This document shows, piece by piece, positions 23,841-36,789 of a stretch of 64,000 nt of DNA (positions are counted from its first letter, which is position 1; each line of letters starts with the position of its first letter). The stretch comes from Prunella strophiata (lineage: Eukaryota; Chordata; Aves; Passeriformes; Prunellidae), in assembly GCA_036583965.1 (NCBI GenBank), contig JAZBQD010000030.1, forward strand, positions 58,529,551 to 58,593,550, in the 5' to 3' direction. The notes below the pieces were generated by a model, which was given only the letters and a program-made list of their open reading frames with translations, searched no databases and was not told the DNA's origin. The translations under genes were made by a program, and so were the position numbers.

Positions 23841-26034
23841 CAGCAGTGTCAGTCTCTGGCCTTGGGATGTGACTGCCAGGGACTCTCTTGAGTGGTCAGA
23901 CTAGGAGGTTTCCTTAACATGGAATGATTTGAAAAGCACAGAGCGCCACCCAAGAGCTGGTGCCATGTTTCAAAGTAAGGCTGGTCAATGGATGTGACAA
24001 AAGCACACAAAGAGTTTTGACCACCTTAGATTAGAAGTCATTGACACTAGCAGCAGCTTGTGTCACCCACAGATGATTCCAATGTGCTTTATATTTTATG
24101 CACAGGAACAAGAACAATCCACCCACTACTGGAACACAATTATCTCTGTGGGAGAAGTGTGGCATTCCATGATAGCAACCACATGCTCTGCCAAGGTAAT
24201 TTGATGCAATTGCAACTTTAAACACTTACATTCAGCAAGCACAAAAATATACTATATAATGTATAAAGAAATCTCTACAGAAACAAGTGAATATTTAGAG
24301 GAACATACATAAATATGTCAAGAAGGAGATGAGGGAAAAGTGTGTTTTAAAAATCTAGATCTAATTTAATTTAATTTTTCTTTTAATTTTTTTTTCATGG
24401 AAACAAAACAAAAAAGTACAATGAAAATCCATCCAGGTTTTGCATAACTAAAGGTAAGCACAACTTCTGAAGCTTTCATTTTCACTTCTCTGCTCACTTT
24501 TGTGTTACTGTGATTTTACTCAATTAGTGAAAGAGCAGCAAGCAGCTGCCAATAATTAGCATGTGTTCTTATCTCTCTTTTCCTCCTCCCTCCATAGTGA
24601 TACAACAAAATAGTTAGTAGCTAAGGGACTGTATCTGGTTCTACGAAATTATGAATTTTGTGCAGTATTAAAAGCATCAATTCAAGTCCTGCATATTTAT
24701 CAATGGTATGGAAGTCAAAAAGAATGTATCTTGAGTAGATCTCATTAAAAATGTTTTCATCCTGTTTATTGCAATAGCCTTTGTCTCCAAAGGACTCTTG
24801 TGATGTCATTCTATGTGGGCACATGAGATAGATGGAGTAAAATTCTGATGTGTAGGCTGCAGAATTTGCATGTCATTCACACTTACTCTTTCTTTTTGAC
24901 CAAATCTATAGTTTGAAGGTGAGAAAAATTTATTTGGTGACAAGACATGATTCTTTTCAATACTGATACATCAGACCACCAGTTGCCAAAAAAACCCTAG
25001 GGAATCTGTCTCATCACTCTGTGATCTGATGATACAATACTTTACAGAACTTTTTACAGTTCCACTGATTTCAACCCCATTGTGTTGTTCTGTTGGAAAG
25101 GACCCATTTATGGCTATATATATAACAAAGAAAAAACAATTTTTAAAGACTCCTTCTTAAAATTTCCTTCTTTGAAGTCCATAATTTATATGCACAATTA
25201 AGTACTGCCTATACATATATTGTACATATCCACAAATATATGTAAAAAAAAACTTATTAGGTTGAGTGCTCAATTGCTCAAAAGTGTTCGATTCAAGATT
25301 CCTATTGCAATGTTAATTTTATCCCTCATACATATGCATTATGTTATAATCTTTAATTACACCATTACACAACATATTTTCCACAGGACCTCAGCCTCTC
25401 TATAGGCCATGAATGTATGATACTCACTTAGTGATCAATATGATAATCAATATTTTCTTTTACCCTCATTATTCAATGTGTGACCCAAGGCTTTACTTAC
25501 TTCATACAATTCAAAACTTATTTCTGAATAGGAGCTATGATTAATCTCTTAGTGGCTTCTCTAAGAAGTTCATGATGAGGATATCCTAGTGCTTCATTAA
25601 TGTAGGAAGCACTTCCTCCAGCTATTTTAATGGGGAATATGGTGATATTACCCCTGTTTTGAGGACAGAGAACTGAGATGCAGAAGTCAAATCCATGCAC
25701 TAGCTGGTGACAAAATTCAGAATACAAAGCATTAGTGTCCTTCAGCCTTGAAAACCACAGAGGAAACATTACAAGATTCCAATCCTTGGGCATATGTGGT
25801 TAAATTGCCCAAAATTACATGGATGGTGTCACAAGGACAGGACTAGATATCAGCTGTTGTAACAGTATTTCAGCATCATTGTTTTAATACCATCATATTT
25901 TTCCTCCTTGGAAGTAATTCACTCTGTATATTTATTAGGGATTTTGACTTTTGCATTTGTGTAAGTGGACTTTTACAACTCCAAACATTTTTCAAGATAG
26001 GAAAATAATTTCTTTTTCACATTATGAATAAACC
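23841..26034. other. Non-coding DNA with one old MIR-like remnant
   Basis: No supported gene. The first 150 bases continue with moderate GC and might be more of the family B element. The rest is AT-rich. The minus-strand frame 25518-25793 coincides with a MIR-like segment and is probably not coding. Confidence 0.5.
25590..25720 (-). repeat. MIR/L2-like ancient repeat remnant
   Basis: Plus-strand text 'gatattacccctgttttgag' then 'gagaactgagatgcagaag' follows the antisense MIR/L2 core order (tattaccc...ttttacagatgag...aactgaggc). It is degraded and not certain. Confidence 0.35.
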
Positions 26035-26179
26035 TTGAGATTGTCTCATCTGGTTAGACAATGGTGCTTGTAATGCCAAGGTTGTGTGTTTGATTCGTGT
26101 ATGGGCCATTCACTTAAGAGTTAGAATTGATGATTCTTGTGAGTCCCTTCCAGCTCAGAGTATTCTGTGATTCTGTGGA
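26035..26179 (+). mobile_element. SINE: tRNA-Ile-like head plus CR1-like tail (TguSINE1 type)
   Basis: The first 74 bases follow a tRNA-Ile gene: an A-box-like 'tctcatctggttagaca', then 'atggtgcttgtaatgccaag', then a degraded B box 'tgtgtttgattcg' and a terminal 'gtatgggcca'. Directly after it comes a tail, 'ttcacttaagagttagaatt' to 'gagtcccttccagctcagag', ending in two ATTCTGTG-like octamers (26162-26177). The tail is the 3' end used by CR1 reverse transcriptase, so the SINE would have been mobilised by a CR1. This head-tail join is how I remember TguSINE1 of zebra finch and relatives. B-box changes (TTTGATTCG instead of GTTCGATCC) suggest this copy is inactive. It is the best single clue to a passerine source. 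Confidence 0.85.
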
Positions 26180-29120
26180 TCACTTTACCTGAAAATTACT
26201 GCCATATATCAAACATTCCAGAAGAAATGCAAAGATGAACAAATACACCTAAAAGAAAGTGGTAGTTTAGGTTTGGGGTTCTTCTTTGTTTTGGTTTTTT
26301 AATATTCTAAACAATTTAGCCTTCAAAAGCAATCTAAAATAACAAGCACATCATGATTGCAAGGCCAGATGCATAAAAATATATTCTCTACACATTCCTT
26401 AAAAGCTTGCAAAAGCCTGCATGCTGTATCTTCCAAGCTTTTAGGTCAATTTCTATAAATTCTCAGTAATACATTAGAAACCCAGCCTCTGCCTTTTTCT
26501 CAGATGTCTAATATGAATTGGATTTCAAATCATGAACAGGTAGTAGTCACATTTTGTTAGATGAAGGACTGTTCTTTACACATTACACTGTGTTTTCTAG
26601 TTTGCTATGCTGAGACACAGGCCCTTTTATGTATAAATCAACTTGGGCTCAATACAATCAGAAAAGTTGCCAAATTACTTGTATTTTTAATAAATAATAA
26701 GAAGAATATCATTACAGAAGTGTAAAGCTTTGGTCCACAGAGCTTCTACATGGCTACAAGAGAAATCTTTTGGAGAAAATCTGTGTGGGCAGACTGTAAC
26801 AGTTACTTCTGAGACAAGGAGGAGTTCTAAATAACATCAGGCACATCCATGAATTCATATATATGTATGGTTACAGAAAATAGCATAGTTATAAAGGTTA
26901 AATAAACATGCATTGTTCATTTATAAAGGACTTAAAATTTCTCAAGAGCACAGTTATATCAGGTAAAAGAATCTTCTTTCTATTTTCTGTTGAGTACTAG
27001 TTGAAGGTCAGCTATTAATAGCTATCACAAAATAGATTGTTTTAATTAAATCTGTTGTGCTGAAAGAGTCTGTTGTTTATTTGACACTTAGATTTATTTT
27101 CCTCTGTTATATAAGCAGAAATAACTCAATGACAGTAGTTACACAGGTTCTCTTAGTGTCAGCTTTGGTGAGAAAGCTGACATTTATTCCTAAACAAAGT
27201 GAGGTTTAAAAAAGCTCAGAAAGTATTATTTGGGCAACTTACTGTGTGGAGGACTCCCTGTTGTGTGTGGCTCATTTCTGTTATGCTGTGGCTGCTTTCA
27301 TGGTTTCTGCCAACAGCCAAATTAAAAAAAAAAAAAAAAAAACACAGAAAAGGGCACTTCTCTGTCAGAATACTATATAATGCAGAGGTGTGTGATGTTA
27401 CTGGCAATAGCATTCAGCTGCATCCAGTTTTATCATTAACCCTCCACACACTCATTTCCCTGAAAGAAGTATCACCACCACTAAGCCTGCTTCCCAGAAG
27501 AGCAGCTCATAAAGTAGTAGTTTGGCACTGTTCATGTTTATTTTGCATAACTTCTTTCCACCCAGTATTTCAGTTACTTAAACATCACAGCCTCAGCATG
27601 TTGCTGCAGCAGAACAGCTTGACTGAGTTTCCAATCACTGTGCCCCAACTAAGTGTAATTCTAATCCATGTATTTGAACAGTCTTCCATAATTTAGAGAC
27701 CATCAGCTAGAATTCACATCATAACATGCAACTCATCACTCTGCAGATGAGGGAAAAGTAGGTTTTGAAGATTATTGCTTTTACAATAACTGCACTAGTG
27801 TTTTCTAACATCTTGGATTCTGCATCAAGTTTTTAGGAAAGTCTCTATGTTAATAAAATCGGTAGTTTCCAAATAAGCATATTTCTCCCATCAGGGCTAC
27901 TTGTCATCTTAAAATTTGTTCATCAGAAAGTGCCCTTCAATGATTGAGCCAAAGTAAGTCACTTAAGACTGAGGTAAAAGAAACTAATATTCTTTTCCTT
28001 GGAGAAGGAGGTAAAGATTCCCTAATGAATGTGCAAGTGCCTGTGCATGCAGTTCAAAAAGTACTGAGGAAGAATCTGCAATGGTCAATAGTAAATAGTT
28101 AAAAAATAACAAATGGTTAAAGCCTGCTCCCAAAATGACTGTGATATGCCTATGCTTAATAGTTTGAGAGTATTTTAGAAAGAAATTATGTATATAAAGG
28201 TGTGATGATCTTAAAAATAATCTATTTTAGGTCAGAATTAATAAGGCTTAAAAATCTTATCCTTGCATAGTCTTTCCAGTTTCAGTTTCCCATGCTTCCA
28301 CAAGGTTTTTTTGTGTTGATCAAATGGCTGAGTGTAAGAAGCTCAGAGCATTTAGACCTACCTACATTGACTTCAATGGAAGAGAGGTTCACATGCTTCT
28401 AGATTCTGGGCCTTCACCTCTTACATTACAAAAATGAATTATAGCACAGAAGTGCCTGAACCACCTGTCAGCCAGTCACGCGGACAGGAATGAGCCAGAA
28501 AGTGCTAGAAAGAGCTACCAGCATGTGTCTGAGAGTGGGGCAGCAATTGTGATGTTGTGGGACCTGCCAGTCAACAAAAACAACCTCAGAAACATCACTG
28601 TGCCAATAGAGTTGTATCAATTTCCATCATTTTGGCTAGTTCCAGAGTCTCTGCAATAGTTTCATCTTACAAGAGGGTTCAAAAGCAACACAACTTAAAA
28701 CTTGCATTTATTAGCAGAAACAGACTATGACAGGATCCTGGATGATTTGCCTTTTTAAAAATAATGTTAACTGCTATATACCTAGTGAAAAGTTCCTCTT
28801 ATCACAGGCAGAAAAAAATAGATAATAATAAAAAATTTTGAAGTTCCGGTGCATTCTGATGTTCATGCCAGCATCTGCTTGTAAAACTGTGTTATAGCTG
28901 GAAATATTTTGACAATGCTATAAAAGCTGATTTTCTGGCACTGCATTAGTTTGTTCCTGGAAGAACTGTCTTCTATGGTATGGTACCTAATATATTTCAG
29001 AAGAAAGATTTTCAAAACTCTTGTTCCATGGGCATGACTTAATCACTCAGGCATTCAGTTATTTTAAACTAGAAATATATTTTTAAGAACTTGTATATAA
29101 TTCAACAGTATAAATTCCTC

Positions 29121-29157
<37 letters not shown>

Positions 29158-30291
29158 TGGAGCTTGCAAGATTTTTGTTTTTTCCACAGACAATTTCTTA
29201 TTCACAATAACAATTCTAAGATAACTCAGAAATGCATTGATAATATCACCATGCAACCTCTTTCAGATGAAAGGTAAAGTACACTTCTTCTCTACTATAC
29301 TTCTTCTCTGCTATAAACCCAAGTAGCAGAGTACACATATTAAACATAAATAAATCAGCAAAAACCACTTCACTACACATATGATTCTTTTCCTCTGGGA
29401 GAAGATGAGGGGAAGCATAGACCACATTTGAATTCATCATCACATTTCTTATTGGAAAAGCTCAAGATGAATGTGACATAAAAACCTGAATACATTACTG
29501 CAGCAACCGTAGCTCTATTCTGGTGGGAGCAGAATATTTAATTGCAATCAGGCACCAAGGAAGAGACAGATCAAGAAAATTCATACTTGAATTGAGTTTT
29601 TAAATTAATCAAGAGATTGTGGCTTATAGATCAGGCCATATCTAGGAAGTATATATTTAAAACTTTTATATATTTTGTGCCCACTTTTTCCATGATGTAG
29701 GAGCATCTTCCACCAATGGTTGAAATAGACATGTGTTGCATCACACTTTATCTATACCATCTCTGTCTAATACATGTGCTCTGGTGTAGCTTTCTTTGGT
29801 AGTATTTGCAGAATAGTTCATTTCAGCTCATGGAAGAAACAGTGAGATTTCTGATTTTAATAACAATGGCCATAAAACATTCAACTATGAAGCACTAAAG
29901 CTAACTTTGCATCCTGAATATTTGTTTGCCTGTGAGTGGGTGTATAATAGAAAAAGATGGTTATGAATAAAGTCACTTAAGCAGTAACAGAATACTCTGT
30001 TTTAAATCAAGCTGCTAGCACAGTATTCAGCAAGTTGCATACCCTTTCAGACAGCTGATAATGGAAATTAGTATTAATCACATGGCCTTGTTTATTTCTG
30101 AGAAATCATTTTAGAGTCTTGGTTTGTAATCACAGGACAGACCATTGAAAAGGAAACCTTTAAATAATTTAATTTTATCTTTCTGTGTATCATAACCAGA
30201 ATTCTATCAAGAAGCACTTACCTCAAACACCACCACTTGACATTTTGGAAATGCCTGAACTTATGCACACGATTGCATTCATGTTAATTCC
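26180..30291. other. AT-rich non-coding DNA, no gene seen
   Basis: No supported gene. 28,450-28,640 is somewhat GC-richer and unrecognised. The frame 27199-27696 is interrupted by a lysine run from an A tract and has no recognisable domain. Confidence 0.55.
29125..29151. repeat. poly(A) tract, 27 A
   Basis: An uninterrupted run of 27 A without a recognisable retroposed body. Confidence 0.95.
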
Positions 30292-30883
30292 TGATTGGCT
30301 GGAGTAGAGTTAATTTTCTTCACAGTGGCTGGGATGGGGCTGTGTTTCAGATTTGTGTTGAACACAGGGTTGATAATACAGACACGGTTTTTTTTATTGT
30401 TGAGCAGAGCTCACAGAGCCAAGCCTTTTTCTGCTTTTCATACTACCATGCTGGCAAGGAAGTTAAGGGTGTACAGGAGCATGGGAAGAGACACAGCCAG
30501 GACAGGTGACCCAAACTGACCAAAGGGATATTCCAGACTGTATGACATCATGCTCAATATATAAAGTGGGGGGAAGAAGGAAGAAAGGGGCACTTCTGTA
30601 GAGATTGCATTTGACTTCCCAAGTAACTTTTACCTGTTATGGGGCCCTGCTCTCCTGGAGATGGCTGAAAGCCTGCCTGCCCATGGCAAGTGGTGAACTA
30701 ATTATTTGTCTTGCTTTGCTTTGCCTGTGTGTGTGGCTTTTGTTTTGCCTATTAAACTTTCTGTATTGCAACCCACAAGTTTTCTAGATTTTGCCTTTCC
30801 AGTTCTCTCCCTGATCCTGCTGGTGGGGAAGAGAGCAAGTGTCTGTATGGTGTTTTGTTGCCAGCTGGGGTTAAATCACAACA
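30292..30883 (+). mobile_element. Solo LTR, songbird ERV family A, copy 2 (most complete)
   Basis: About 590 bp, beginning TGATTGGCTGGAGTAGAG and ending 'ggttaaatcacaaca'. It carries the same ordered landmarks as copies 1 and 3: 'gagttaattttcttcacagt', 'gaccaaagggatattccaga', 'ggagatggctgaaagcctgc', 'cctattaaactttctgtatt', and 'ccagctggggttaaa' at the end. A TATA-like 'caatatataaag' lies at about 30555-30566, and an ATTAAA-type polyadenylation signal at 30751-30756. No internal retroviral genes are attached, so it is a solo LTR left by recombination between two LTRs. No clear target-site duplication is visible. Open frames inside (30295-30519, 30605-30897) are shadows. Confidence 0.85.
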
Positions 30884-33800
30884 GCACTCTTTCTTAAAAC
30901 AAATGCTTAGCAAATCCTTCTAAAAATACAGTTTTAAATCTTGAGAAATTTCAGACTTGCTTTTCTTTTGGGCATCATCATACCTAGGTCTTTTCTTTAG
31001 GAGCTCTTATTTTTTTTTTTTTAATAATGAAAAATTAGTGTTAATGTCTCTAGTTTCAGTAAAATTTTTCCAAAAGCAAACCATGGTCTACAAGACAAAT
31101 TCTAAAATGCCTAATCCCAGCAGTCATCTGTTTCACTTCCATTCAAGTGAAGTTGTGCTTCAATACTCCACACAATTTGTATGGACTTTACTGTCACTAC
31201 TAAAATGTTCTATTATGCATTGTGACTCCCTGATGTGTCTAATTGTGTTACATTGTCAGCTTTATGAAATCTACTGTAAAAAGCACTTTATTCTTCTGTC
31301 TTTTCTGTGATGTCGTGCATTTCTTTCTTGTATTAAGTGTTTGCTAGTTTTCTATTAGATGTTTTCTACTTTAATTAGATGTTTGAACGTCTTCTGGCTT
31401 TAAACTTTGTAGGCTATAATCAAGCTGCAATGCTTGATTTTGATTTTTTTTTCCTGAAAAATATCAAGAATGTGCTTGAGTAATTTGAGGAGACTGTGTA
31501 TAACTAAACTGTAGAAATGCAATATGATAATAGCTTCCAAATGGAAATGTTCAGTGCTCAAATGGTCATGAATTTAAAATGTTTTGTCCAGATTTCTTTA
31601 TTTTGAAAATAATTGTTCTCAAAGTTAGTCTAATGTGAATATGTAAGTTTACTTTACAAAAATGATTTGATAATTATATTTATGAACATAAATTTCCAAA
31701 GCTTAGATGGGTTTGCATTTATTAGTTTTGGTTTTTGTTTTTGTTTTTTTTTTAAATTTCTCCACATATTTAACAAACCTCATTACATCCTAGGTTTAGG
31801 CATACTGTTTTTATATTCTTTGAATGACTCAATCCTCTGATAATACTGAGATTTTTTTTTGGACTTTCCTAGACATGTATTCTTTATACATTCTGAAGTA
31901 TTTTTTAACTGTAACATGGAGAAGTCATAAAAAACTGACTATTTTCTATTTTTTTCCTTAATAATAACCTTCATACCAATGTGGACAAAATGCCACTTTA
32001 AATCAGAAAATAGTCATGGGTTCAAAAAATATGAGAAGGTAGTACACATTAAAATCAACATAAGACCATTGCTACATTTGGAAAAGGTCTTTTATTTTAA
32101 AGTTAATGTTTTATAGAAAAGAATAAGTTCAGATTTTTTAAAGCTATATGGAAGAAATATGTATGAGAAAACAGGAGGGAGAAGAAGACAATGGCATTTA
32201 AAATATGAAATGCACTTTGCTACCAGCACACAGATTAACTGTGACAGGGACATCTAAATGCATCACGAAGAGCTGCATGTAAAGAGCTGTACAGAGAGAA
32301 TCACTAACAATGCATGAGGACATCTTCTGTTGATCCAACAAAACCTATGAAGAATACTTTAATATATATCCTTCTGTAATGTCTCAGGATTGTAAATACA
32401 TTAATTTTTTCTAGCTCTCACAATAGTGTATGTTATTGTTTTTTAAGCTTAAGCTCCTTTTTGTCAGACAATAGTTTATAAAGGAATCTCAAGTGCCTTG
32501 AAAAATTTGTTATGTTTGGGTTTGTAAAGAAAAAAACAGTAGGTGTATAGATTCAGTTTAAAATCAAAACAGAAAAGACCATCTTCAAAATAATACTATT
32601 TTGAACTCATTTTAATCTTTGAATGTCCAGAGATGGTAACAGTTAATCTATTGTTTTATCAATTTACTAAATCACACTTTGACACACTCAATCTTTTGAA
32701 GAACTTTCTCACAAAACACAGCATCTATGGAAATCTGACTCACTTCTAAGAATAAACAACCTTCTCACATTATAGAATAGAATTTAGATTACACTGAAAC
32801 TCTCTTAAAAACTGAAGCCAGTTTCAATCTAATATTGTCAATTTAGATGTCCAGTCAAATCCAAATGAAGAAGGCAGCTACATATTGTCTCTGGTATGAC
32901 TTCTCTTTCAGAATGAAAGTATTATTTTAAAAGGTTTTGAAACAGCTTTTTACTGAGATATTCTACATTTTTAAAATTTTCTGTAATGTTCTGGAAGACC
33001 AACCACTAATTTAGTTTCTTCCACCCCTCTGCTAAACTGACTGAATCTTTATATCCTGTAGGTTTGTTTTTGAAAATTCCTTTGAGGGACAAGAAGTGTT
33101 TCTGCAAGCATTTCCAAGAAGAATAGGAGAAGCCTTTGTGGACTCCCTTCAAAAGATCACAGGGGAGCTGCTGTACACACAGATTTAAATCATCCAGAAG
33201 AAAAGGGCAGATAGACTACACAGAATCTGTAATCAGTAAACATAAACCACCTATCTATTAGTTCTCACTCCAAGAAAAGGAGTGGAGGGGTGGAACCACT
33301 CCTCTGACTTCTGGGCAGTGACACAATGTGGGCAGTATGCCCTCCTTCCTCCTGGATGTCTCCACTGCAGGCAGGAAGTCAGAACGTGCCCTAGCAACAG
33401 ATTTGCAACAGGATTATAACTCCAGGCAACCTACAAAAGAGATGTAGGGTATCTGAAAGGATTTCTCTTTTGCACATTCATGGCCTTTGATCTGAAAGGC
33501 TCTGCCTGTGTTTGAATTTGAGTTGAGGAGACTATTACAACCCTAAATACAGTAGCACAAGAATGTTGTTTACTGAATTCTATGTTAATGACTGGTTGTT
33601 CTAAAATATCACAGAAATACATTTAGCAGTCTTACAGTATCAAGCGGGAATCTCCCCTTTCTCAAACAACTCTTGCTAAATTCCAGAATAATCTGTCAGA
33701 ATCATCTCACAAAGACTTTTTTCTTGTATAAATCCTCTAAGATTTTTGGGCAGATGGATGCAGTTTGACAAAGAAGTATCAGATTCTCTTCAAAAAACAT

Positions 33801-36789
33801 TTGAAAATAACTATATACATCAACATTTTTCACAAATTATCAGTAGAGGTATCATTTAAATGTTTGCAGAGATACTACAGAGACAGACAAATTTTATGGA
33901 AAGGCTAATTCTATCTCTGACAATTTTATTTGAATCTTAATATTTTTTATTGCCTGCCATACTCATTGTGCCAGTGATTCCTAAATACTTTGCCATATGT
34001 GATTTAAAATTATGCCTATCATTGATTTTCTCTTTTCTCCATTTGCAGAAAAATAAAAATCAACAAAAAATTAATGACGTTTTTCAATCCTTGTAGAGAA
34101 ATAAGAGAGAGAGGAACCTACAGATGTTACTGACAGTTACCATGGTTATAAAATGTGTTTTCTTTCATCTAGTTCATTGTACATTTTCTAGTGTAAGACA
34201 ACAGGAGATCATTTTATTATATCTACAGTGTCCACAGCTTGATAAAAGAGGAAAGACAGTACATAATTAATAGTTTATGTTACACTCAGGATGGTAAAAA
34301 ATCCATTATATTCAAATGATTTCATGACATAGTCCAAATATTTAATATTCAGTATGATCATCCATCAAAAGATTTATGTCTGATTAAAATAAAATATCAG
34401 TATAGATAGCAGATGAAGTTCTAAAGATTAAGTACATGAAGAGAGGAGAGGAAAACAAAACAAAGCAAAAGCAACGCAGGAAGCAACAATCATACAAATC
34501 ATCTCCAGCCAATAAACTGTCAGCTTCTTTATCAAACTCAGTCTGAGAAGCTGAGGAATTAGCTTCAGGAATAGCTTTGTGTCATCATCATTTACCAGAT
34601 AAATATCTTTGTTTGAGAAAACACACTGCAAAATAACCAAATGAGATTAAAAAAATCAGAAATAAAAATATATACGTATAACCCATATTGTATTAATAAA
34701 AACAAAACTCCATTAAAAAAAGAAATTACTTTTGGCCAGTTCCAGTAAGAATGTAACCAATTTAAACTATTAGGAAAGTTCTGTGCTGATCTCTGCTACC
34801 ATTTAGTATTATATTTTGAGGCTGGTGTCAGAAATATTTTTGTATCAAAATATTTTTATTCAGCTTTCAGTAGTAGATTAAACACTATGTCAAAAGAAAG
34901 TCACAAGAAGTTTGTATAGTATTGCCTGTAATCAATCTAATCCCTTCATATGGACTTCAGATTCTCACTGAAATCTCAAGTGTCTGCTTTCAGCATTGTT
35001 CGTCACAATCTTTGTTCTTCACTAAAGTGTCATTGTCACATTACAGACTCATCATTTCCATCTCTCTCTGCTGAGCATCTATCAGTATCCACATTTCACT
35101 CTTCCTCCAATGCTTCTACTTGCCTTTCAACTTTCATTATCCTCATTAGAAACACATCCATATTTTTGCTTTCATCTTTTCCTTTACAGAGCCTGAAGGA
35201 TGACAAAATAGTTTTCAAAGGGAGCTGGGTCAGAAGAATAAGACATTTCTGATGAGATTTTTCTACCATGCAAAACACAGCAGAAAAGAAAACAAGAGAC
35301 AAAGTAGACCTATGTAAAATTAACTTTCCTTTCATAAAGTTTTCTAAAAAACCACAACTTTTTATAAACTCTAGTGAAGAGTTTGAGAAATATTTTGAAA
35401 ATATGTATTTACAGTAACTCCATGGCTCCAGTGATAATTGCATTGATTAAAAAATTTCTGGGACAGATAGTGTATATTCCTATGTAACTCATTTAGCAAT
35501 TGGATAGTACTTAATTTCACAGAGAGGTCTTGAAAAGATCTCACTAAAACTGAGTAATTTCTACTTCCTATCAATAAGGTAAACAATTTTGTTCCTTTGT
35601 CAAAATGTGTTTGTAAAACTTGTCAGTTTTCTATCTCTCACTATAGTGAAAATGAAAGAGAAAAAGAAATCCTGTGAAGACTGTGTACATGAAGAAAAAA
35701 ATGTCTTTTTTCATGAGTTTTATATAAACATGTTTTGTCAACTGTTTCACCAATTACAGCAGAGCTGTAAATCTACCAGCATGTGCTAGCTTTGAGAATC
35801 TCCTTATTTTGCTCACAGCATCCAAGTGTGGAGCCAGAGATAATTCTTTCTTTCAATCACTTCTTATAACAAATAATGTCTTTGCTGTTTACAAAGTTAA
35901 AGAAATAATCTGCTTTTCTTCATAGAAGTTAAAAGATCTGATTTATATATATCCAAATAAATATTTTAGAACTCTTTTAAGATGGATAATCAATCAAGAA
36001 CCTGTAGAAAATGTTTCCAAAGTCAAACCCACATATAGAGCTGAGGTATGCAAAAGTTTGTAAATAAGGTCTCCCAAATCAGACATGCTAACTACAAGAC
36101 CTGTCCCAGAGCAGTTAAGGTATCTGTAGTTCTAGGCCAAAGGTTGAGAAGCAGGCTTGTGTACTTCACATGTGGACTTTTGGATTTATGTACATTCCAT
36201 TTTAGACACCCTTTTTTCTTTATGTATCTGCCCCCAAATAGAAAATAGCTCATCACTCCATTAGCTGCAGTGCAGTGAGGATTCTTCTTGATTTTGAAAC
36301 ACTGATGAGTAACTTAAGATATAAATCCTTAGTCAAAATACTGTTATTATTATATTATAGTAACTTCAGGCATTTACCAGTTCAGAGATATTTCAGAATT
36401 CAATATATGGAAAAAAAATATCTATATTGGCTGTAATAACACATATAGGTTGTATTTTTTATATGCAAAGGTAATTGTCTCAAAGACAATTAATCCAATT
36501 CTTCAGGTCTCTTAGAGAAATTTGAATTTTAATTATAGTATGGATATTTGTGGCATTTCCCCTAATTCTCCACCTAATGCAGGATTAGGTTCTTGATTAT
36601 CGACACAAAAATTTCTATGCATTTGTGTCTTCAGTCATTTTTATGACAGTTGTTGTCAAATATAGCCCAGCTATTAGACAATACACAGAAAAAAATTACA
36701 TTACCAGAATAGATTTTCAAGTTAGCTAGACGGGAGAAAAATTAAGTATAGCAAGAAAAAGTAAGTGTAGTAACTATATATAAATGGGC
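30884..36789. other. AT-rich non-coding DNA, no gene seen
   Basis: About 6 kb without a supported gene or recognised repeat. 33,240-33,420 is GC-richer and contains a short hairpin (ggagtgg/ccactcc) around 33279-33302. Frames on both strands around 34,950-35,590 overlap each other and have no recognisable content. Confidence 0.55.

Noticed and set aside
25518..25793. 91-codon minus-strand frame
   Set aside because: It overlaps a MIR/L2-like remnant and shows no domain.
26035..26108. Functional tRNA-Ile gene
   Set aside because: The B box and stems are degraded, and a CR1-like tail is fused directly after the tRNA-like part, so it is a SINE head.
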